From Candidatus Micrarchaeota archaeon (lineage in GTDB: Archaea > Micrarchaeota > Micrarchaeia > Anstonellales > JAGGXE01): a stretch of 37,964 nt of DNA. How positions within the stretch are numbered: position 1 is the first letter of the stretch; every line of letters starts with the position of its first letter. The translations under genes were made by a program, and so were the position numbers. A model generated the notes under the pieces. It was not told the DNA's origin. It saw only the letters and a program-made list of their open reading frames with translations, and did not search any database. Below, one piece after another: positions 34,388 through 37,964 of this stretch. Where the stretch lies: the NCBI GenBank assembly GCA_021163225.1, contig JAGGXE010000015.1, positions 1 to 37,964 of the forward strand, in the 5' to 3' direction.

Positions 34388-34418
34388 AGGTTGAAATGTG
34401 GTAGATATGCCTCTGGAG
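34388..34418 (+). repeat. 31-bp direct repeat, copy 2 (start of endA)
   Basis: The second copy carries the actual endA start region: a GTGGTAGAT stretch, the ATG at 34407 and the first codons (Met-Pro-Leu-Glu). The 38 bases between the copies are unrelated to the sequence after copy 2, so this is not a simple tandem duplication. Confidence 0.95.
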
Positions 34419-35567
34419 ATCATCTTTGACCCTGAAAGAAAGAGGTTTACAGTAGAACAACCCGAATCGGTCAGTTCGCTCCTTAGAACCGCTTACGGAC
34501 GGTTGGTGAAAGGCAAAATACTTCTGCAACCTGAGGAAGCATTGTTCATACTGGATGCAAGGAACGGAAGATGTATAGACAAAAAGGGCAACCTGTACAA
34601 GATAACCGACCTTCTCCCTCTATTCTCCAGGAGAAAACGGTTCATCACGAGATATCTTGCATACAAAGGTTGGAGGGACAGAGGACTCATTGCAAGACCT
34701 GTCAACGAATGCAAAGGCCCTTACAACAGAAACCCTGTAAAGAAGTATCCCGAAGGTAGGATCGACCTGTCCGGATACGAAATCAAAGGATTGTTCAGTC
34801 GAGACGGGATGTACACAGTGTGCGAGAACGATGAAGATACCAAAGAACTTTATTACAAGTACTGGTTCGGTCAGTACGGTACATACAAAGCTGAAAAGAG
34901 GGGTAGTACAACCAAGTACGACATATTCGAAACAGTATTCCTGACGAAGAAAGGAGTATTGGACACGGGATATTCCGCCGAAGAAATAATAGAGATAGCC
35001 ACCAAGAAAAACAGGTTCTTTGAAATGATGTACAACGTCTATGAAGATTGGCGGGAACACGGATACGTTCTAAAGACGGGTTTCAAGTTCGGGACGCATT
35101 TCAGACTGTATTTTCCCGGTGCTTCCCCAGGTAGAAAGGGTAAAGAATGGATACATTCAAAACATGTGGTTCATGTGTTCCCAACAAACAAAAGATTGAG
35201 CATCCCCGAATGGGCTCGTGCGGTAAGGGTAGCACACTCAGTACGTAAAACGTTCATCCAGGCTATTCCGGGAAAACTGAAGAGGGAAGACGTTACGCTG
35301 GACTATCTGCTGTACCATAGAAAAAAGGGCGGGATCGAAATACCGGGTGAGGATAAACCGAAGTATCTGATGTTGGCACTCAATGAAGAAGACCATATCA
35401 CAGGCAGGATGTTGTCAAATGCGATAGAGGTCTGTAAAAGGGAAGGTCTCCAACTCCTCCTGTCGATCTGCGACAGAGAAACCGCTATCACATATTATCT
35501 GGTGAAACGGATCGAGATTCCGAACAGCAATCATGAATATTACGAGATAGAATGGGTGCTCCCTTAG
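34407..35567 (+). CDS. endA: tRNA-splicing endonuclease, three-unit type
   Basis: 386 residues from the ATG at 34407 (a GTG at 34398 is possible). It cuts introns at bulge-helix-bulge sites in pre-tRNA and rRNA. The catalytic triad is in the middle unit: Tyr235 in FRLYFPG, His250 in WIHSKHVVHVFP and Lys281 in AHSVRKTFIQ. An N-terminal unit (about 1-120) lacks catalytic residues, and a C-terminal beta unit (about 287-386) ends in TYYLVKRIEIP. This length and order match the epsilon-2 enzyme described from ARMAN-2 (Micrarchaeota), where three units are fused and two chains form the enzyme. The 3' end overlaps the convergent hydrolase gene by four bases. Confidence 0.9.
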   Translation: MPLEIIFDPERKRFTVEQPESVSSLLRTAYGRLVKGKILLQPEEALFILDARNGRCIDKKGNLYKITDLLPLFSRRKRFITRYLAYKGWRDRGLIARPVNECKGPYNRNPVKKYPEGRIDLSGYEIKGLFSRDGMYTVCENDEDTKELYYKYWFGQYGTYKAEKRGSTTKYDIFETVFLTKKGVLDTGYSAEEIIEIATKKNRFFEMMYNVYEDWREHGYVLKTGFKFGTHFRLYFPGASPGRKGKEWIHSKHVVHVFPTNKRLSIPEWARAVRVAHSVRKTFIQAIPGKLKREDVTLDYLLYHRKKGGIEIPGEDKPKYLMLALNEEDHITGRMLSNAIEVCKREGLQLLLSICDRETAITYYLVKRIEIPNSNHEYYEIEWVLP

Positions 35568-36091
35568 AGTACCAAATGCCCGGGACACAACAGTTTCACA
35601 TCCAAAGATTTCAGAAGTTCCACACTCCTCAAAAGGTCATCTTCGTTACCGCCCAAATCGGTTCTCCCGTACCATCCGTTACCGAACCATGTGTCTCCGG
35701 AGAAAAGGATCCTCTTATCTTCATCGTACAGTGCAATACTTCCTGGTGTGTGACCGGGAACGTGTAAGACAGTGAACGTAAAATCGCCGAACGAAAACAC
35801 GTCGTTCGGTGCGATGCTTTTCAAAGGTTTAGTGTTCTCGGGGACATATGAATAACTGTTGACAGAGGTTATATCGAGTTCATGCATGTATACGTTTTTC
35901 CAATTAGACGCACCCTTCGTATGGTCAAGATGGTTATGCGTGAGTATGCACAGGTCGGGCGGTTCCTCTATCCTTCCGAGTCCTGCATCGATGAAACATC
36001 TCCTCCCATCGTCATCGATAAGGATGTACACTAATGAACTTGCAGGGTCCGTAAACACCATGTAAAGGTTGTCGCATAACCGTTTGATCAT
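35564..36091 (-). CDS. Metallo-beta-lactamase-fold hydrolase
   Basis: 175 residues, a minimal family member. Metal-binding motifs are HNHLDH (H-x-H-x-D-H), His in LHVPGHTPGS, Asp in FSGDTWF and a final His in CPGHLVL. This points to a two-metal hydrolase of the glyoxalase II-like branch. The substrate is unknown. It overlaps the NFACT-R gene by four bases on the same strand, so the two are probably one transcript. Confidence 0.9.
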   Translation of the reverse strand: MIKRLCDNLYMVFTDPASSLVYILIDDDGRRCFIDAGLGRIEEPPDLCILTHNHLDHTKGASNWKNVYMHELDITSVNSYSYVPENTKPLKSIAPNDVFSFGDFTFTVLHVPGHTPGSIALYDEDKRILFSGDTWFGNGWYGRTDLGGNEDDLLRSVELLKSLDVKLLCPGHLVL

Positions 36092-36882
36092 TGTTTCACC
36101 GTATATTCAAGGACCGAGAAACCGCCACTCGGTAAAACTGAGAGAACGTCCGACTCATCGATCTGATGTTCATCGATATGTTTATTCAAATGGTTGACTA
36201 TCGCACGCGCGGCATCACCTTTCTTCATATCACCGGGTGTCACAACTACACCCAGCACTCCTTTTTTCCGTCCCGGAAAAACACGCACCGAACCGGTAGT
36301 TTCGTCCAAGTATACTGTGAGAACCAAAGGCATCGACCTGTACCAAACCCTTTCTCCGTGTATCATGAAACCTCCTTTACCAACGTATGCTCCCTGTTCG
36401 TATTTGGAAACCTGATCCTTCCGTACTGAGTACACATCCACAGATGAGTATCCCATCTTCCAACCCGATGAATAGACGGCTGCGAACTGTGCCGCCTCGG
36501 TTCGGTCCAACTCCGGAGCAGACAGACCGTTCTTTAACACCACTACTGAAGCACCGTGAACGTCCGCATGATAGAAAAGGTCGTTCGGTTCGAGGTATCT
36601 GGAATAAAGGATATCGTTCTGTTTGGCATCGCGACCCCCGAGAACCAGATAACCGTTTGTAGTGAAGAAAAACCTGAACCGTTCATACCATCTCTTCTCC
36701 CTTTTAACACGAACCCTCTTCTTCCTTGTCACCGGTTTTTGTTGCTCTTTTGCGATCAACTCTTTCGTTTTTTCGATCTCCTTTTCAAGGCGCGCGCGTT
36801 TAGCGCGCGCCGTTTTAGCTTTCTCGTAGTACAAGGCGGCAATCTCTTTCAACGTACGTCTTAAATCGAGCACTATCTTCAT
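36088..36882 (-). CDS. Stand-alone NFACT-R (DUF814) domain protein with coiled-coil start
   Basis: 264 residues from the ATG at 36882 (MKIVLDLRRTLKEIA). The frame extends to 36975 but the added residues look non-coding. A helical coil (about 15-60) is followed by the NFACT-R domain: RWYERFRFFFTTNGYLVLGGRDAKQND, DLFYHADVHGASVVVLKN and VGKGGFMIHGERVWY. In full-length archaeal RqcH/Tae2-like proteins this is the C-terminal half, which binds stalled 60S/50S-tRNA complexes or RNA. The NFACT-N half is missing here. A 9-bp GC palindrome lies in the coil codons. Confidence 0.85.
   Translation of the reverse strand: MKIVLDLRRTLKEIAALYYEKAKTARAKRARLEKEIEKTKELIAKEQQKPVTRKKRVRVKREKRWYERFRFFFTTNGYLVLGGRDAKQNDILYSRYLEPNDLFYHADVHGASVVVLKNGLSAPELDRTEAAQFAAVYSSGWKMGYSSVDVYSVRKDQVSKYEQGAYVGKGGFMIHGERVWYRSMPLVLTVYLDETTGSVRVFPGRKKGVLGVVVTPGDMKKGDAARAIVNHLNKHIDEHQIDESDVLSVLPSGGFSVLEYTVKQ
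36789..36811. repeat. Perfect GC-rich palindrome in the NFACT-R gene
   Basis: GGCGCGCGC (36789-36797) and GCGCGCGCC (36803-36811) pair over 9 bp around five bases. It encodes part of an Ala/Arg/Lys-rich coil (TARAKRARL on the minus strand). Confidence 0.9.
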
Positions 36883-37082
36883 ATCAAAGCACCGCATCAT
36901 CTTCAACGTCAAGTATTTACGAGAAGAGGAGTTCGGGTTATTAAACCTTTTGGTTCGGGGCTCTGTAGAAATCATTTTTAATTCTCTGGTAAAGGTTGAA
37001 TGTTCGGAGACCTGCTCCTGTATAGAAATGAGAATGAAGAAAGATGAGATTGGGGTGGGGACCGACGAAAGTAAGAAGAAAA

Positions 37083-37095
37083 CATTAAAAACTTA
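37083..37095 (+). promoter_or_regulatory. TATA-like box before the small membrane-gene cluster
   Basis: CATTAAAAACTTA lies about 25 bases before the ATG at 37115, with no ribosome site between. A leaderless transcript is likely. The rest of 36883-37114 holds no gene I can support. Confidence 0.45.
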
Positions 37096-37114
37096 ATCTG
37101 GGTTAAGGGAAACT

Positions 37115-37438
37115 ATGAACAGGGTCGAATCGGCTGTCGTTTCAGGGATTGCGCTCAGTCTTCTGATAACTTCTCTTTCAGACACCGTGCTTCTCGGTGC
37201 GATCCTAGGTTTTATATCGATTGTGATACTGACAAAACTCGCCGGGTTCAAAATCCACGAGAGTGTAACGGTCGGCGGGATCGCCATGCTTCTGTCATTC
37301 ATATTCATCACATTGGGATATGCCGATTCCCTGGGCACCACGGGCGGGTTGCTGGTCATGTTCACGGTCGTAGGGTACACGATGATAGGTGCGTTCGGAG
37401 GATGGTTGGGTTCAACGTTAGGAGGTGTTAGAGCATGA
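37115..37438 (+). CDS. Small four-TM membrane protein
   Basis: 107 residues, almost wholly hydrophobic, with about four TM helices (roughly 8-24, 26-45, 52-70 and 79-100) and very few charges. The stop overlaps the next ATG by four bases, so it belongs with the two following membrane genes. I do not recognise the family. A membrane scaffold of a secretion or pilus system is inference from the neighbours. Confidence 0.7.
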   Translation: MNRVESAVVSGIALSLLITSLSDTVLLGAILGFISIVILTKLAGFKIHESVTVGGIAMLLSFIFITLGYADSLGTTGGLLVMFTVVGYTMIGAFGGWLGSTLGGVRA

Positions 37439-37686
37439 CGTATATAGAAACGTTAATACTCGACATAAAGAACTCTCTGGCGAACATCGGTGCTGCGTTA
37501 TCGTTGATACTCATCATACTTGGCGGGATAGTGTACGGAATTTCCCAAGGCATGCCTGCGGAAACGAGAGGTAAATGGCAATCGATGGCAGTCGGCCTTA
37601 TCATAGGGGGAATCATAATGGCCGCGATAGTCGGGTCTGCAGAAGTGATAAGAAACATCGCCATGAAAGCCGCTACTGCGGAGTGA
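37435..37686 (+). CDS. Two-TM small protein resembling VirB2/TrbC pilins
   Basis: 83 residues. TM1 about 16-38 (ALSLILIILGGIVYGI), a short polar loop (SQGMPAETRGKWQS) and TM2 about 50-70 (GLIIGGIIMAAIVGSA). The Gly-rich helix pair, loop length and size fit the VirB2/TrbC class of type IV secretion pilins. There is no clear signal peptide, which those usually have, so the assignment is tentative. It is coupled to the genes on either side. Confidence 0.65.
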   Translation: MTYIETLILDIKNSLANIGAALSLILIILGGIVYGISQGMPAETRGKWQSMAVGLIIGGIIMAAIVGSAEVIRNIAMKAATAE

Positions 37687-37693
37687 TGCCAGG

Positions 37694-37964
37694 ATGGTAA
37701 ACCCAGGAGATTTCACTATTGCCGGAGCGGTTGCAGGGTTAACCATAACGTTGTCAGGCATAATAATAGGGTTAGGTATAGCGTTGGGAAGCAAAAAACT
37801 CCTGAACAGGGGTAAAGAAGAACTCATCCAGGGGATACTGAGCGCAGCGTTGGTCGGATTGTTCATGAGTCTGATAACGTCTACTGATACGGTCGCGTTA
37901 TCACTCCTTCCGCCGGTCGAAGGCGCAACAGGCTCTGTGTCATATCTGACGACGTTATTCTCGC
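37694..37964 (+). CDS. N-terminal part of a membrane protein similar to A1-A6 (runs off right edge)
   Basis: 90 codons are visible. TM1 (about 10-31) is followed by GSKKLLNRGKEELIQG and TM2 (about 47-63). This hairpin and its loop resemble the first hairpin of A6 (YMLGAGLNIEPLKRYATSEL) and A5 (CRAEIGQLVFSA): a Gly after TM1, a Leu-rich polar loop and an E-L/I-x-Q leading into a small-residue helix. Unlike A1-A6 it has no signal peptide. The relation is by eye and needs the rest of the gene. Confidence 0.6.
   Translation, partial: MVNPGDFTIAGAVAGLTITLSGIIIGLGIALGSKKLLNRGKEELIQGILSAALVGLFMSLITSTDTVALSLLPPVEGATGSVSYLTTLFS

Noticed and set aside
34319-34418. Repeat pair as a minimal CRISPR array
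   Set aside because: There are only two copies, the repeat encodes a translation start, and the spacing is set by one unrelated 38-base segment. No cas genes are present.
33950-34423. Minus-strand frame of 157 codons with a repeated ISTTFQP segment
   Set aside because: The repetition only reflects the 31-bp direct repeat. The frame lies opposite the thioredoxin-fold gene, which has a TATA box and ribosome site.

Overview
The window is chromosomal DNA of an archaeon. Evidence for this is a TATA-binding protein, a thermosome, archaeal-type ribosomal proteins (L21e, L31e, L39e, LX/L18a, S19e), aIF6, Rpb4/RpoF, geranylgeranylglyceryl phosphate synthase, a type-2 methionine aminopeptidase, and AT-rich TATA boxes about 25-30 bases ahead of several starts. 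The tRNA-splicing endonuclease has the long three-unit layout known from ARMAN/Micrarchaeota. With the tight packing and many small membrane proteins this suggests a DPANN lineage, possibly Micrarchaeota. That placement is inference.

Layout. 1-555: a truncated gene leaving the left edge and a non-coding stretch with a decayed tyrosine-recombinase remnant. 555-1708: methionine aminopeptidase and two tandem arginine tRNA genes. 1738-4974: a secreted/membrane protein facing a minus-strand informational operon (L21e, RpoF, DUF655, RsmA, small membrane protein). 5108-23080: an apparent 18-kb operon that begins with TBP and continues without a real gap through six tandem related membrane proteins (called A1-A6 here), a 1669-residue cysteine-rich lipoprotein and a 1313-residue signal/TM/coiled-coil protein. 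23122-29906: RNase HII, an unknown protein, ThiI, thermosome, PRC-barrel protein, an SDR epimerase, GGGP synthase, ferredoxin. 29948-33786: a minus-strand translation operon (S19e, PDCD5-like, L39e, L31e, aIF6, LX, prefoldin alpha, FtsY). 33969-36882: a Cys-less thioredoxin-fold protein, EndA, a metallo-beta-lactamase-fold hydrolase and a stand-alone NFACT-R protein. 37115-end: three small membrane genes, one resembling VirB2/TrbC pilins and one that looks like another A-family protein cut by the window edge.

The main candidate for an undescribed system is A1-A6 plus the two giant exported proteins. All six share a signal sequence, a TM hairpin with a short conserved loop, an outer loop, a second hairpin carrying an R-x-x-P/T-x-x-x-G-G type loop, a variable often cysteine-bearing outer loop, and a last TM, most of them followed by a short conserved tail. 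The predicted topology (outside N-terminus, five TM, inside C-terminus) is that of VirB6/TrbL, and the tandem array with large inserts resembles the tandem extended VirB6 genes of Rickettsiales. The working reading is a type IV secretion-like or adhesive cell-surface machine. No ATPase is in the window.

Other unusual features are a near-identical 117-bp internal repeat in tbp, GC-rich perfect palindromes inside coding regions, and a 31-bp direct repeat that duplicates the translation start of endA.
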